Positions 17,774 through 26,691 of a stretch of DNA of 64,000 nucleotides are shown here, piece after piece. The notes beneath the pieces are model-generated. The model had not been told where the DNA came from. It worked only from the letters and a program-made list of their open reading frames with translations, and ran no database searches. Positions within the stretch are counted from its first letter, which is position 1, and each line of letters starts with the position of its first letter. Both the position numbers and the translations under genes were made by a program. This DNA comes from Sphingomonas pituitosa NBRC 102491 (GTDB lineage Bacteria; Pseudomonadota; Alphaproteobacteria; Sphingomonadales; Sphingomonadaceae). Where the stretch lies: NCBI RefSeq assembly GCF_001598435.1, contig NZ_BCYY01000015.1, positions 1 through 64,000 on the forward strand, written 5' to 3'.

Positions 17774-20700
17774 CAGAAGCTCAGCCGCATGCCGGCAGTG
17801 ACGATCCGGCCGGTGCTGCCATAGATCTGCGACACCGGGTTCGCGGCATACATCGTCCGATATTGCGGCTGGTTGGTCAGGTTGCGCGCCTCCAGCGTGA
17901 AGCGGGCGAACTTGGTCACGTTGATCGCGAAGGCCGCATCGAGGTTGAACTGGTTCTCGTTGTAGCCGAAGTCCGCGAATACCGGCGAATTGCACGCCGC
18001 GCCGGCATTGGTCGTCGTGCCGACCGAGCAGGTGCCGGTCGCCAGTGGGAAGCGGTTGACGAAGCGCGTGCGATAGGCGCCCGAGAAACGCAGCGACCAG
18101 AGCTTGTTCTCATAATAGAGCGTGGCGTTGAACGCGTCCGGGGACGTGTTGAGGAACGGCGCCGTGGCGTAGCTGTTCTGCGCGGTCGCCGCGCCGCCCG
18201 CCTGGGTGGTCGCCAGCACGGTGCCGGTGAGGTAGCTCAGCGAGGAATCGATGTGCGTGTAGTTGGCGGTAACGCCCATCTTGTCGAACGGCGCCGGCAG
18301 GAACCAGAAATCGGTCTGTACATTGACCTCGATGCCCTTGATCGTGCCGCCGGGCGCGTCCTTGAACTGGCGCACGCCCCAGGTACCGCCATTCTGCGTA
18401 TAGGCGCGCAGCTGCGGATCGGTCATCGAGGCAAGGATCTGGTTGTAGATCGTCGGCTCGAACACGGTCGAGAGCGGCGCTTCACCCGCCAGCTGCTGCG
18501 GGAAGCTCTCCAGGTTCTTCTTGAACAGTGCCACGGCGATCAGGCCGTTGTTGCGGAAGTATTTCTCGATGCTGAGATCGAGATTGGTCGCGCGGAACGG
18601 GCTGAGATAGGGGTTGCCGACGGTCAGCGACGGCGCCGATCCGTTGATCGCCAGGGTGCTTGAGAAGGACGTCGTGCCCGGCGTGAGGCTGGAGAGCTGC
18701 GGACGCGACATCACCTTGGCCGCCGCAAAACGGATCAGCAGGCCGGGCTTCGCTTCCCAGTTGATGTTGGCGGAGGGCAGCCAATCCCAATATTCGTTTT
18801 TGGCAACCACCGCGATGCCGGGGATGCCGTCCGCGCCGCCGACATTGCCGCGGCCGTTGACCCGGGTGTTGGCGATGCGGAGGCCGGCATTGCCCCGCAG
18901 CGGGCCGCCGAGCAGCGTCAGGTCATAGTCGACCTGGAAGAAGCCGGAGACGTCGCGCTCGTTGACACCGCCGCCCTGGCGACCATCCGGCACGACGCGG
19001 AAGTCGCCCCATTTGTTCACGCAGTTGCAGTCGATGCCGAAGGCGTTGACGAACTTGCCGATCTCCGGCGCGAAGAAGCTGGTCGGGGTGCCCGCCGGCA
19101 CGTTCAGCCCCTGGCCGAAGCCGTAGACGCCGCCGAGGTCGGTGACGTTGAGCCTGGCCTCCGCCAGCGTCGGGTTCAGCGCCTCGATCGACTGGGCGCG
19201 GCGCTGCTGATCGGCGAAATACTTGAACTTCTTGTAGGTACCGCCGAACCGGATGGTCATTTCGGGCACCGCCTCGAACGCGAAGTTCAGCCGGCCGACG
19301 CGATACTCGTTGGTAACCTGGTTCTTGAAGACGCGGATCGTCGACAGACCCTTTACCAGCGTCCACGCATTCGGGTCCGCGACGTTGAAGCCGGGGTTGA
19401 ACACCGGCATCTTGCCGCCGTTCCGCTCGTCGAAGACATAGCCGTTCTGGTCTATGGCGTTCACCTCGGCAAGATAGCCCGTCGCGTCGAACACCGATTT
19501 CGACCAGCCGAGCGTGCCGTCCATCGTCAGTCGGTCGCCGAAATCCTGGCGCAGGTTGAGCGTGGCCTGCTTGAACTCGGTCGAGCCGCTCTGCGTGTCG
19601 ATCGAGCTGCGCCAGTCGACGCGATCAAGCTGGAGGTAATCGGCCTGGCCCGCCGCATTCACATTGGCGGCCCGCACCACCGTGTTGGGGCGCCCGAGCA
19701 GCTGGGTATAATAGCCGGTCTGGTTCGTCGTCGCGACATAGCCGGGCGAGCGCGTGTTGTTGTAATAATCGAACGCGCTCAGGTTGTTGGGATTGTAGCT
19801 GTTGAAATAGCCGGGCAGCACGCTGCTCCCGTTGAGCTGCTGGCCGCAGTCGACGATCGCGCTCTGCACGCAGTTGGGATAGAGCGCCACGCGATCCGCA
19901 AAGCCGTTGGTGGTGCCCACGGCGCGCAGCGTGTTCTGGGTGACGCGGGTATTGGTGCCGTTGCGGTTCAGGCCGATCGGCGTGATGCCGGCCAGTTCGC
20001 TGTCCTGATCATATTTGGAATAGACGCCGTCGACGATGATCTCGGTGCGCTCGGTGGGCTGCCACTGCGCCGTCGCGGTCAGGCCGAGCCGCTCGTATTT
20101 GAGCCTCTGCCGGTTGATCGAGGGAAGCCCCGGGATGATCGTGGTCGGCGTCAGCAGCGCATAGGCGGCGGGGTCCGATCCGAAGGTAGCCCCGGTACCG
20201 CCGGGCCGCGCGAAGCCGTAGACCGGCGGCGTCACGCCGCTGATCTGCGAGTTGCGGTACAGATAGTCGAACACGCCGATGCCGCGGCGATAGGAATCGA
20301 TCTGCTGTTCCTGCTTCTGATAGGCGCCGGAGACGAGCACACCGAAATTGTCGGTCAGCTTTACCGAAGCCAGCCCGGTGAAGCGCGGGTTCCACGTCTT
20401 GCCGTTCTCGCGATACTCGCCTTCGCCGCCCAGCGAGAAGCGATTGCCCTTGTAGGCGAGCGGACGGCCCGTCGTCAGGTCGATGATCGCGCCCAGCGAG
20501 CCTTCGTCATTCTCCGCCGCAGTCGACTTGGTGATCTTCACGCCGCCGAAGAGTTCGGAGGCGAAGGTATTGAAATCGAAGCCGCGGCTGCGATTGGCGC
20601 CGGCGTCGGACTGGTTTCCGCCCGCGACATTCTGTGCGTCGGCCCCGTTCAGGCGCACCGACTGGAAATCACCGCCCAGGCCGCGGACGGTGATCGAGCG

Positions 20701-21084
20701 GCCCTCGCCATTGTCACGGTCGATGGAGACGCCGGGCAGGCGCTGGATCGACTCCGCAAGGTTGGCGTCCGGGAAGTCGGCGATGTCCTCGGCGGTGATC
20801 GCATCGACGATCTGGTTCGACCGGCGCTTGAGATTCAATGCGTTCTGCAGCGAAGCGCGGAAACCGGTGACAACGATCTCGTCGCCGGTCTGCGGATCGA
20901 TCGGGGACGGTTCTTCCTGCACGCTCGCATCGCGTGCTGCATCGGCTTGCGCGACGGGGTTGCCCTGCTGTGCCTGCGCATGGGCGGCACCGGCGAGCGC
21001 GAGCCCCATGCCAAGCGCGCCCATCGACGCACCAACCCGCAGACCGCCCCGGAGGCTGACCAAAAAACCGCTGAGTTCTGCCAT
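17773..21084 (-). CDS. TonB-dependent receptor, pectin-oligosaccharide type
   Basis: Large outer-membrane receptor, 1103 residues. Signal peptide to about residue 36 (AAHA/QA), TonB box DEIVVTGF at 68-75, plug with AEDIADFPDANLAESIQRLP and ITVRGLGGDFQSVRLNG, then the barrel, ending in GRIVTAGMRLSF. The start is fixed by GGGGAGG five bases before the ATG. The pectate lyase follows directly (TGATG). With galacturonate catabolism upstream, the likely cargo is oligogalacturonides, by context only. A LacI-type operator half-site overlaps its probable promoter about 220 bp upstream. Confidence 0.9.
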   Translation of the reverse strand: MAELSGFLVSLRGGLRVGASMGALGMGLALAGAAHAQAQQGNPVAQADAARDASVQEEPSPIDPQTGDEIVVTGFRASLQNALNLKRRSNQIVDAITAEDIADFPDANLAESIQRLPGVSIDRDNGEGRSITVRGLGGDFQSVRLNGADAQNVAGGNQSDAGANRSRGFDFNTFASELFGGVKITKSTAAENDEGSLGAIIDLTTGRPLAYKGNRFSLGGEGEYRENGKTWNPRFTGLASVKLTDNFGVLVSGAYQKQEQQIDSYRRGIGVFDYLYRNSQISGVTPPVYGFARPGGTGATFGSDPAAYALLTPTTIIPGLPSINRQRLKYERLGLTATAQWQPTERTEIIVDGVYSKYDQDSELAGITPIGLNRNGTNTRVTQNTLRAVGTTNGFADRVALYPNCVQSAIVDCGQQLNGSSVLPGYFNSYNPNNLSAFDYYNNTRSPGYVATTNQTGYYTQLLGRPNTVVRAANVNAAGQADYLQLDRVDWRSSIDTQSGSTEFKQATLNLRQDFGDRLTMDGTLGWSKSVFDATGYLAEVNAIDQNGYVFDERNGGKMPVFNPGFNVADPNAWTLVKGLSTIRVFKNQVTNEYRVGRLNFAFEAVPEMTIRFGGTYKKFKYFADQQRRAQSIEALNPTLAEARLNVTDLGGVYGFGQGLNVPAGTPTSFFAPEIGKFVNAFGIDCNCVNKWGDFRVVPDGRQGGGVNERDVSGFFQVDYDLTLLGGPLRGNAGLRIANTRVNGRGNVGGADGIPGIAVVAKNEYWDWLPSANINWEAKPGLLIRFAAAKVMSRPQLSSLTPGTTSFSSTLAINGSAPSLTVGNPYLSPFRATNLDLSIEKYFRNNGLIAVALFKKNLESFPQQLAGEAPLSTVFEPTIYNQILASMTDPQLRAYTQNGGTWGVRQFKDAPGGTIKGIEVNVQTDFWFLPAPFDKMGVTANYTHIDSSLSYLTGTVLATTQAGGAATAQNSYATAPFLNTSPDAFNATLYYENKLWSLRFSGAYRTRFVNRFPLATGTCSVGTTTNAGAACNSPVFADFGYNENQFNLDAAFAINVTKFARFTLEARNLTNQPQYRTMYAANPVSQIYGSTGRIVTAGMRLSF

Positions 21085-21306
21085 TTGAACCTCCCCTGTC
21101 CTCATGCCTGAGCATGCGCGCGACTGCACCGGAGGGCGGGCAAGTGGATATGCGACCGTATTTCGAAAGACGGCTCTCACCGACGTTCGATTCAAGGACG
21201 GGGTCGCGACAATCCTCTCCCACGCCTTCGCCGAATCTTGCGTTCGTCTTGGCGCAAGCGCTGCGTCACGCTTGATTGACCTGTATTGTTGCAAGCTCGC
21301 CGGCCA

Positions 21307-21322
21307 TGTCAACCGGTGTCAT
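21307..21322 (-). promoter_or_regulatory. Receptor promoter -35 with CCGG operator
   Basis: Read leftward, ATGACACCGGTTGACA ends in a consensus -35 box TTGACA (21312-21307); an ACAATA stretch 17 bases later could be the -10. The half-site GACACCGG matches the stronger operator at 30345-30364. The other half is poor, so this is a partial dyad. A repressor here would block RNA polymerase at the receptor gene. The 295-bp gap holds nothing else recognisable. Confidence 0.5.
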
Positions 21323-21379
21323 AAGTCGGTTCGGGACATTTTTGACGGCCGCGGCTTTGCCGCAACACGCGCGTGGCGC

Positions 21380-22411
21380 TCAGTCGGCGCGCGGGGGCGC
21401 TACCGAGGCACGGTGGATCAGCGTCGAGGGAAAGAGCGAGGGCTCCTCCACCGCCTGGTCGTCGCCGAAGAAATCGACCAGCAGCTTCAGCGCGGCCGAG
21501 CGTCCCATCGAAATGATCGGCCAGTGCACCGTCGTCATCGGCGGCCAGATGTGCGAGGCGATGGCGGTATCGTCGAAACCGACGATCGACAGATCCTCCG
21601 GCACGCTCATCCCGCGGCGCCGAGCCGCGTGCAGCGTCGCCGCCGCCATCTCGTCATTGGAGGCGAAGATCGCGGTGGGGCGCGGCGACAGGTCCAGCAG
21701 CCGGTCGGCTGCCGCCAGGCCGCTCTCGAAGGTGTAGTTGCCGTCAGCGATCAGGCTGCGCGGCAGCTTGATGCCGGCATCGCTCAGCGCCTGCTCGAAG
21801 CCCTTCCGCCGCTCGCGGGCCGAGCGGAAGCCGTGGGGACCGGCGATCAGGCCGATCCGGCGATGGCCGAGCGCGACCAGATGGCGCACCGCCTCCACCA
21901 CCACCTCGCTGTCGTTCGAGGCGACCATATGCTCGGGCGTGTCCAGCGGCGCCGACCCCATGCGGACATAGCGGGTGCCCAGGCTGCGGCACACCTCGGC
22001 GAGCATGTCGTTCTCGGAAACCGGCGGCAGGATCAGCACGCCGTACAGCCGCTGCCGCTCGAGAAAGGCGCGTACATCCGCCAGCATCGTCGAGGAACCG
22101 CGGTCGATCGGCCGGACGATCAGCTCGAACTCGGTATCGCGGATTGCCTCCAGGATGCCCGCCTGGACGTTCATCACCATCTGGGCGTTGGGATTGTCGT
22201 GGATCAGGCCGAGCAGGAAATTGTGCCGCAGCGCCAGCGCGCGCGCCTGGACATTGGGGACATAGCCCAGATCGGCGATCACCGCCTCCACCTTGGCGCG
22301 CGTATCCTCGTTCAGCAGGGGCGAGCGATTGATGACGCGGCTGACGGTCTTCTTCGAAACCCCGGCGAGCCGGGCGACGTCGTTGATGGTGGGCTTTCCC
22401 GTCTTTTCCAT
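21380..22411 (-). CDS. LacI-family regulator of the pectin/galacturonate locus
   Basis: 343-residue LacI/GalR protein. Helix-turn-helix INDVARLAGVSKKTVSRVIN at residues 9-28, then the hinge and effector domain ending in IVGFDDTAIASHIWPPMTT. It is the last gene of the leftward dhuI-kduD-kdgK-esterase series, 65 bp after the esterase. CCGG-centred dyads at 30345, 26593 and 21307 flank exactly the transcription units it would be expected to control, so it is the best candidate to bind them, probably released by 2-keto-3-deoxygluconate or a uronate. Effector not visible in sequence. Confidence 0.85.
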   Translation of the reverse strand: MEKTGKPTINDVARLAGVSKKTVSRVINRSPLLNEDTRAKVEAVIADLGYVPNVQARALALRHNFLLGLIHDNPNAQMVMNVQAGILEAIRDTEFELIVRPIDRGSSTMLADVRAFLERQRLYGVLILPPVSENDMLAEVCRSLGTRYVRMGSAPLDTPEHMVASNDSEVVVEAVRHLVALGHRRIGLIAGPHGFRSARERRKGFEQALSDAGIKLPRSLIADGNYTFESGLAAADRLLDLSPRPTAIFASNDEMAAATLHAARRRGMSVPEDLSIVGFDDTAIASHIWPPMTTVHWPIISMGRSAALKLLVDFFGDDQAVEEPSLFPSTLIHRASVAPPRAD

Positions 22412-22476
22412 GGGGCGATGCTACACGGCGGCGCGAACGATTGCGATAGCCGGCAGCGCGGCGGACCGGCGCCGCA

Positions 22477-24012
22477 TCAGCTGCCCGGCTGGATATAGGG
22501 GATGCGGGAGAAGAGCTCGCGCTCCCAGCGGCGCGGGTCGTTCGCCAGGCGGCTCTCGGCGTCGAACAGCATCGTTGCGCGGTCGGGCAGCGCATAGGGG
22601 GTCCAGGCCGGCAGGCCCGGCGCCGCCGGCGTTCCGCCGCGCGCCAGCGATGCGAAGGCAGCCATCATCTGCCGGCTGAGCCGCTGCGCCGCCGCGCCCG
22701 TGCCGGTGAAGGCGCCGGGTGCCGAAAGCGTGCCGAAGGCGAGCGCGATGTCCATGGTGTGCGGCGCCCCCCGCTCTGGCTGGGTCGGGGAGGCGAAATC
22801 CACCTGGTAGACCCAGGTCGCCCTGGCGCCCGCCGCGGCACGGGCGTCGGCCTCGATCACCTGCCCGCGCCAGCTGCGGCCGGCAGTGGTGGCGCGGTAG
22901 AACAGGTCCTGCGGCGTATCGCCCGGAAAGCGCGCGCGATACTGCGCCACCACCCATTCCGGCAGCACGTCGATCTTCAGCTCGTGCGCCATCCGCGCGG
23001 CCAGATTGTCCCAGGTGAGCGTGCGGATGCGCTCGGACCCGGGATCGATGAAGGCGCGCGTCTCGCTCTGCGTGTTGCCGAGGATCATCGGGATCGCCAG
23101 CGACTGCGGGTTCGCATCCGGCCAGAACGGGTGGCGCACCAGCCAGCGCATGTCGAGCACCGGCCCGAAATAGACGCCGCCGCCGAGGATGGGATCGCGC
23201 GCGTCCTGCGCCTCTACCAGCGTCTCCGCCGCCAGCGTGGTTGCAGCCTCCAGCCCGCCGAGCCGATCGAGAAACGCCTGCGCGCGCGCCGTCGCGTTCA
23301 TCGGTCCCGAGGCGGTGACCTGCTGCCCGCTCATCGTCGCGGCGCTGTGGAACAGGCCCTGCGCGGCCTCCATGCCCATCAGCGTCGCGATCTTGGCGCC
23401 GCCGCCCGACTGGCCGAACAGGAACACCCGCGACGGATCGCCGCCGAACGCCGCGATATTGTCGCGGATCCAGCGCAGCGCGAGGATCAGGTCCAGCTGG
23501 CCGGCATTGCCGCTGTCGGGAAAACGCGGGTCGAGCCGGGCGAGATAGAGATAGCCGAACGCGTTGAGGCGGTGATTTACCGTCACCACCACCACGTCCT
23601 CTGCCCTGGCCAGGGCTGCGCCGTCGTTCAGCGGATCGGTGACGCTGCCGTTCGAGTAGGCGCCGCCGTGGAAATAGACCATCACCGGCCGCCGCGCCGC
23701 GCGCTCGGTGCCCGGTGTCCAGACGTTGAGGAACAGGCAGTCCTCGGCTTGGGGCTCGTTCTTCAGCCCGCGTTGCGGACAGATCGACCCGAAGGCCTGC
23801 GCCGCCGCCCGCGCCGCGCGCGGCGCGGCGACGGGGGCACGGAACCGCGCCGCCCGGCCATAGCGGATGCCGAGAAAGCGCGAGAGCCCCCCTTCCCGCG
23901 TTCCCACGAACCGACCGGCCGGGGCATCGGCGACCGGATCGCCGGCCGCCCAGGCGCGCGGTGGAAGTGCAAGCGTCAAGCCGCTCGCCAGCACCGCGCG
24001 CCGGCTGGTCAC
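22477..24012 (-). CDS. Exported type-B carboxylesterase
   Basis: 511-residue alpha/beta-hydrolase of the para-nitrobenzyl-esterase/cholinesterase family. The N-terminus MTSRRAVLASGL has a twin-arginine-like motif before a hydrophobic stretch ending AWAAG, so export is likely. The nucleophile is Ser202 in FGQSGGG, the oxyanion loop is HGGAYSNG near 115, and the likely catalytic histidine is in GAPHTMDIALAF. The GTG start overlaps the kdgK stop as GTGA. In this operon it plausibly removes methyl, acetyl or phenolic esters from pectin fragments; general carboxylesterase activity is all the sequence supports. Confidence 0.83.
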   Translation of the reverse strand: MTSRRAVLASGLTLALPPRAWAAGDPVADAPAGRFVGTREGGLSRFLGIRYGRAARFRAPVAAPRAARAAAQAFGSICPQRGLKNEPQAEDCLFLNVWTPGTERAARRPVMVYFHGGAYSNGSVTDPLNDGAALARAEDVVVVTVNHRLNAFGYLYLARLDPRFPDSGNAGQLDLILALRWIRDNIAAFGGDPSRVFLFGQSGGGAKIATLMGMEAAQGLFHSAATMSGQQVTASGPMNATARAQAFLDRLGGLEAATTLAAETLVEAQDARDPILGGGVYFGPVLDMRWLVRHPFWPDANPQSLAIPMILGNTQSETRAFIDPGSERIRTLTWDNLAARMAHELKIDVLPEWVVAQYRARFPGDTPQDLFYRATTAGRSWRGQVIEADARAAAGARATWVYQVDFASPTQPERGAPHTMDIALAFGTLSAPGAFTGTGAAAQRLSRQMMAAFASLARGGTPAAPGLPAWTPYALPDRATMLFDAESRLANDPRRWERELFSRIPYIQPGS

Positions 24013-25013
24013 CGCCGCACGTCCAGGCCGCCCTCGGCGAAGGCCGCGAGGTCGGCGCGGGTGAACAGGCTGGCATCGCCGGGCAGCGAGTGCTTGAGCG
24101 CGGTGAGCGCGAGCCCCGCCTCGGCCGCCGCGCGGGCGTCTCCGCCCTCCAGCAGGCCGTGGAGCACGCCGGCCGCGAAGGCGTCGCCGCCGCCGATCCG
24201 GTCGACGATGCCGCTGACGCGCAGTTCCTCGGTCTGGTGATGGCCATCGCGGGTGTCGACGCGCGCCGCGATCCGGTGGCTGTCGACATCGTCCACATGC
24301 CGCGCCGTCGAAGCGATCAGCTGGAGCTTCGGGAAAGCCGAGAACGCCGCCTCGGCCGCCTCGCGCCGCCGGTCCGGGCCGTCGCCGGAGAAATGCTCGC
24401 CCAGCAGCAGCGAGATGTCGCGGTGGTTGCCGAACAGGATCTCGGCATGGCCGATCAGCTGGGTCAGCACGCCGCGCGGATCGCTGTCCCAGGCTTCCCA
24501 CAGCTTGGCGCGATAGTTGCCGTCGAACGACACGGCGATGCCGCGCGCGCTCGCCGCCTCGGCCGCGGCGATGGCGGCGGCGGCGGTGTTCGGCCCCAGC
24601 GCGGGCGTGATGCCGGAGAGGTGGAGGCGCGTCACGCCCTCCAGCAGCGCATCCCAGTCCCATGCCTCGGCCGACCGGTCGGCGAACACCGAATGGGCCC
24701 GGTCATACACGATCTCCGACGCGCGGAGCCCCGCGCCGGGCGTGAGGAAATAGAGGCCCATGCGACCGGCCTCGGACACCACCTTGCGGGCATCGACGCC
24801 GCGCCGACGCAACTCGCCAACCGCCGCAGCCCCCAGCGGATTGTCCGCCACCGCGCTGATCATCGCCACGTCATGGCCCAGGCAGGCGAGCCCGGTGGCG
24901 ACATTCGCCTCTGCCCCGGCGATCGCCACGTCGAGCTTGGGCGTCTGCAACAGCAATTCGCGGCCCGGCGGCGACAGCCGCAGCATCATTTCCCCAAAGA
25001 ACGCGAACGTCAT
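24009..25013 (-). CDS. kdgK: 2-dehydro-3-deoxygluconokinase (KDG kinase)
   Basis: 334-residue PfkB/ribokinase-family sugar kinase. It opens FFGEMMLRLSPPG, has the substrate-binding GAEANVATGLACLG, and the catalytic DRIGGGDAFAAG motif with the base aspartate. It phosphorylates 2-keto-3-deoxy-D-gluconate to KDPG with ATP, the step after KduD in pectin breakdown. It overlaps kduD (ATGA) upstream and the esterase (GTGA) downstream, a fully coupled trio. The KDPG aldolase needed next is not in the window. Confidence 0.9.
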   Translation of the reverse strand: MTFAFFGEMMLRLSPPGRELLLQTPKLDVAIAGAEANVATGLACLGHDVAMISAVADNPLGAAAVGELRRRGVDARKVVSEAGRMGLYFLTPGAGLRASEIVYDRAHSVFADRSAEAWDWDALLEGVTRLHLSGITPALGPNTAAAAIAAAEAASARGIAVSFDGNYRAKLWEAWDSDPRGVLTQLIGHAEILFGNHRDISLLLGEHFSGDGPDRRREAAEAAFSAFPKLQLIASTARHVDDVDSHRIAARVDTRDGHHQTEELRVSGIVDRIGGGDAFAAGVLHGLLEGGDARAAAEAGLALTALKHSLPGDASLFTRADLAAFAEGGLDVRR

Positions 25014-25780
25014 CGTGCCAGCCAGCCTCCGTCAACGGCAAGAACATGGCCCTGCACATAGTCCGAAGCGCGCGAAGCGAGGAAGACCGCCGCCCCCCCC
25101 AGATCCTCCGGATCGCCCCAGCGGGCGGCCGGGATGCGCTCGAGGATCTGGCGGTTGCGGGTCTCGTCCGCCTGCAGCGCCGCGGTGTTGTTGGTGGCGA
25201 TATAGCCCGGCGCGATCGCGTTCACGTTCACGCCCTTCGCCGCCCATTCATTGGCCAGCAGCTTGGTGAGCCCGCCGATGCCGGACTTGGACGCGGTGTA
25301 GCTCGGCACGCGGATGCCGCCCTGGAAAGTGAGCATCGAGGCGATGTTGATGATGCGGCCGCGCTCGCCGGTCTCGCCGAAGCGGCGGACCATGAACTTG
25401 CCCGCCGCCTGGCAGAGGAAGAACACCGATTTGAGGTTGGTATCGACCACCGCGTCCCAGTCTTCTTCCGTGAAATCAAGGCTGTCGGCGCGACGGATGA
25501 TCCCGGCATTGTTCACCAGGATGTCGATTTTCCCCAGCTTATCCACAGCCTCGTCCACAACCCTTTGCACAGGTTCGATGGTCGAGAGATCGGCGGAGAT
25601 GATCTCGGCGCGGCGGCCCAGATCGCGCACCTTGCGCACCGTTTCCTCGGCAGGGGTACGGCCGACGGCGGCGATGTCCGCCCCCGCCGCGGCGAGCGCC
25701 AGCGCGATGCCCTGGCCGATGCCGGTGTTGGCGCCGGTGATGACGGCCACCTGGCCGGTAAGATCGAACGGGTTGGTCAT
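25010..25780 (-). CDS. kduD: 2-deoxy-D-gluconate 3-dehydrogenase / DK-II reductase (KduD, SDR)
   Basis: 256-residue classical short-chain dehydrogenase. NAD(P) motif TGANTGIG at 16-22, NNAG at the middle strand, catalytic YTASK, and the C-terminal VQGHVLAVDGGW. It matches KduD, which reduces 3-deoxy-D-glycero-2,5-hexodiulosonate to 2-keto-3-deoxygluconate. GGGGAG precedes the ATG. It overlaps kdgK by ATGA and follows the DhuI-type isomerase gene, so substrate and product flow to its neighbours. Confidence 0.88.
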   Translation of the reverse strand: MTNPFDLTGQVAVITGANTGIGQGIALALAAAGADIAAVGRTPAEETVRKVRDLGRRAEIISADLSTIEPVQRVVDEAVDKLGKIDILVNNAGIIRRADSLDFTEEDWDAVVDTNLKSVFFLCQAAGKFMVRRFGETGERGRIINIASMLTFQGGIRVPSYTASKSGIGGLTKLLANEWAAKGVNVNAIAPGYIATNNTAALQADETRNRQILERIPAARWGDPEDLGGAAVFLASRASDYVQGHVLAVDGGWLAR

Positions 25781-25794
25781 GATGGCTCCCCTCA

Positions 25795-25912
25795 CCCTCC
25801 TTCTGCGCTCACCTCCCGCTTGTGGGAAGGGTCGGGGGAGGGCCTGAAACGGTGGACGACACTGCATCCTCCCCTCCCCCAGCCCCTCCCGCGAGCAGGA
25901 GGGGAGCGCCTG
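25795..25912. repeat. REP-like C/G-rich intergenic element
   Basis: Two mirror-image C-rich/G-rich blocks fill the gap before kduD: CTCCCGCTTGTGGGAAGGG near 25818-25836 with GGGGGAGGGCC following, and CCCCTCCCCCAGCCCCTCCC to AGGAGGGGAG near 25873-25908. Each can form a hairpin. They resemble dispersed repetitive extragenic palindromes of sphingomonads, but no second copy is in this window to prove it. Confidence 0.45.
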
Positions 25913-25934
25913 GGGAAGCGGCGGATGTCAGCGA

Positions 25935-26570
25935 TCAGGAAAGGCTGCGCAGATAGGCGCTGATTTCCTCATCCTGCGAGTTGGCGTAGAAATATTCCGC
26001 GAACTTCTCGCCGGCGATCGCGGCGCGCAGCAGGTCCTGGTCGACATTCTTCAGCACGGTGAGCATGTCGGTGCAGGTCACGCGCTTCAGGTCCGAGAGG
26101 ATGCCGCGGTTCTTGCGCATGATCTCGGCGCGCTCGCGCGGATAGCCGAGGCCGCGCTCGCCCTCGAACAGCTTGCGGTACACGTCTTCCAGGTTGAGCT
26201 CCGCCGCCCAGCCGAAGCCCTTGGCATAGGGCATCGAGATGGCGTTGCCATCGTTGATCTGGCCGAACAGGAAAGCGTCGGTAGGATCGATCACCAGGCC
26301 GCAGAACACGCCCGGCATCGCGTTGCAGGCCAGCATCGAGCCCATGCCGGTGCCGCAGCCGGTCACCACGAAATCAACCGCCTTGGAATTCAGCAGGATG
26401 CCGGTGAGCAGGCCGTTCATCACATAGGTGAGCGAGGCCGTGTCCTCGGCAGAGTACATGCCGTAGTTGAACACCTGGTGGCCCAGCGGCTCGGCAACGT
26501 TGGTGAGTGCCTTGTGAATGATGCCGTTCTTGGCCGCCTGGCTGTTCTCGCTGATCAGCGCAATCTTCAT
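25935..26570 (-). CDS. RpiB/LacA/LacB-family isomerase, DhuI-like
   Basis: 211-residue protein of the RpiB/LacAB sugar-isomerase family, starting MKIALISENSQAAKNG and carrying VTGCGTGMGSMLACN, the active-site cysteine loop of the family. In pectin and glycosaminoglycan loci, RpiB-type DhuI isomerises 4-deoxy-L-threo-5-hexosulose uronate, the spontaneous product of unsaturated uronates, into the KduD/DhuD substrate. The gene lies directly upstream of kduD and no kduI is present, so that role is the best inference. GAAGGA precedes the ATG. It has its own promoter region with a CCGG site. Confidence 0.75.
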   Translation of the reverse strand: MKIALISENSQAAKNGIIHKALTNVAEPLGHQVFNYGMYSAEDTASLTYVMNGLLTGILLNSKAVDFVVTGCGTGMGSMLACNAMPGVFCGLVIDPTDAFLFGQINDGNAISMPYAKGFGWAAELNLEDVYRKLFEGERGLGYPRERAEIMRKNRGILSDLKRVTCTDMLTVLKNVDQDLLRAAIAGEKFAEYFYANSQDEEISAYLRSLS

Positions 26571-26592
26571 CGTCCTCGTCCTTCTGCTTGCG

Positions 26593-26608
26593 ACGACACC
26601 GGTTACCA
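26593..26608. promoter_or_regulatory. CCGG-centred operator candidate upstream of the dhuI-like gene
   Basis: ACGACACCGGTTACCA; CCGG at 26599-26602. The left half GACACCGG matches the better dyads at 30345-30364 and 21307-21322; the right half is poor. It sits 23 bp upstream of the isomerase start, where a repressor could block transcription. Weak alone, supported by the other two sites. Confidence 0.4.
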
Positions 26609-26691
26609 TAGCCGATCCGGTGGCGCCCGTATTTTGTGGGTGCAGCGGTCATCTCGGCCGCCGCATCCCCCTTTTCAACCGTTGGGGCGTC

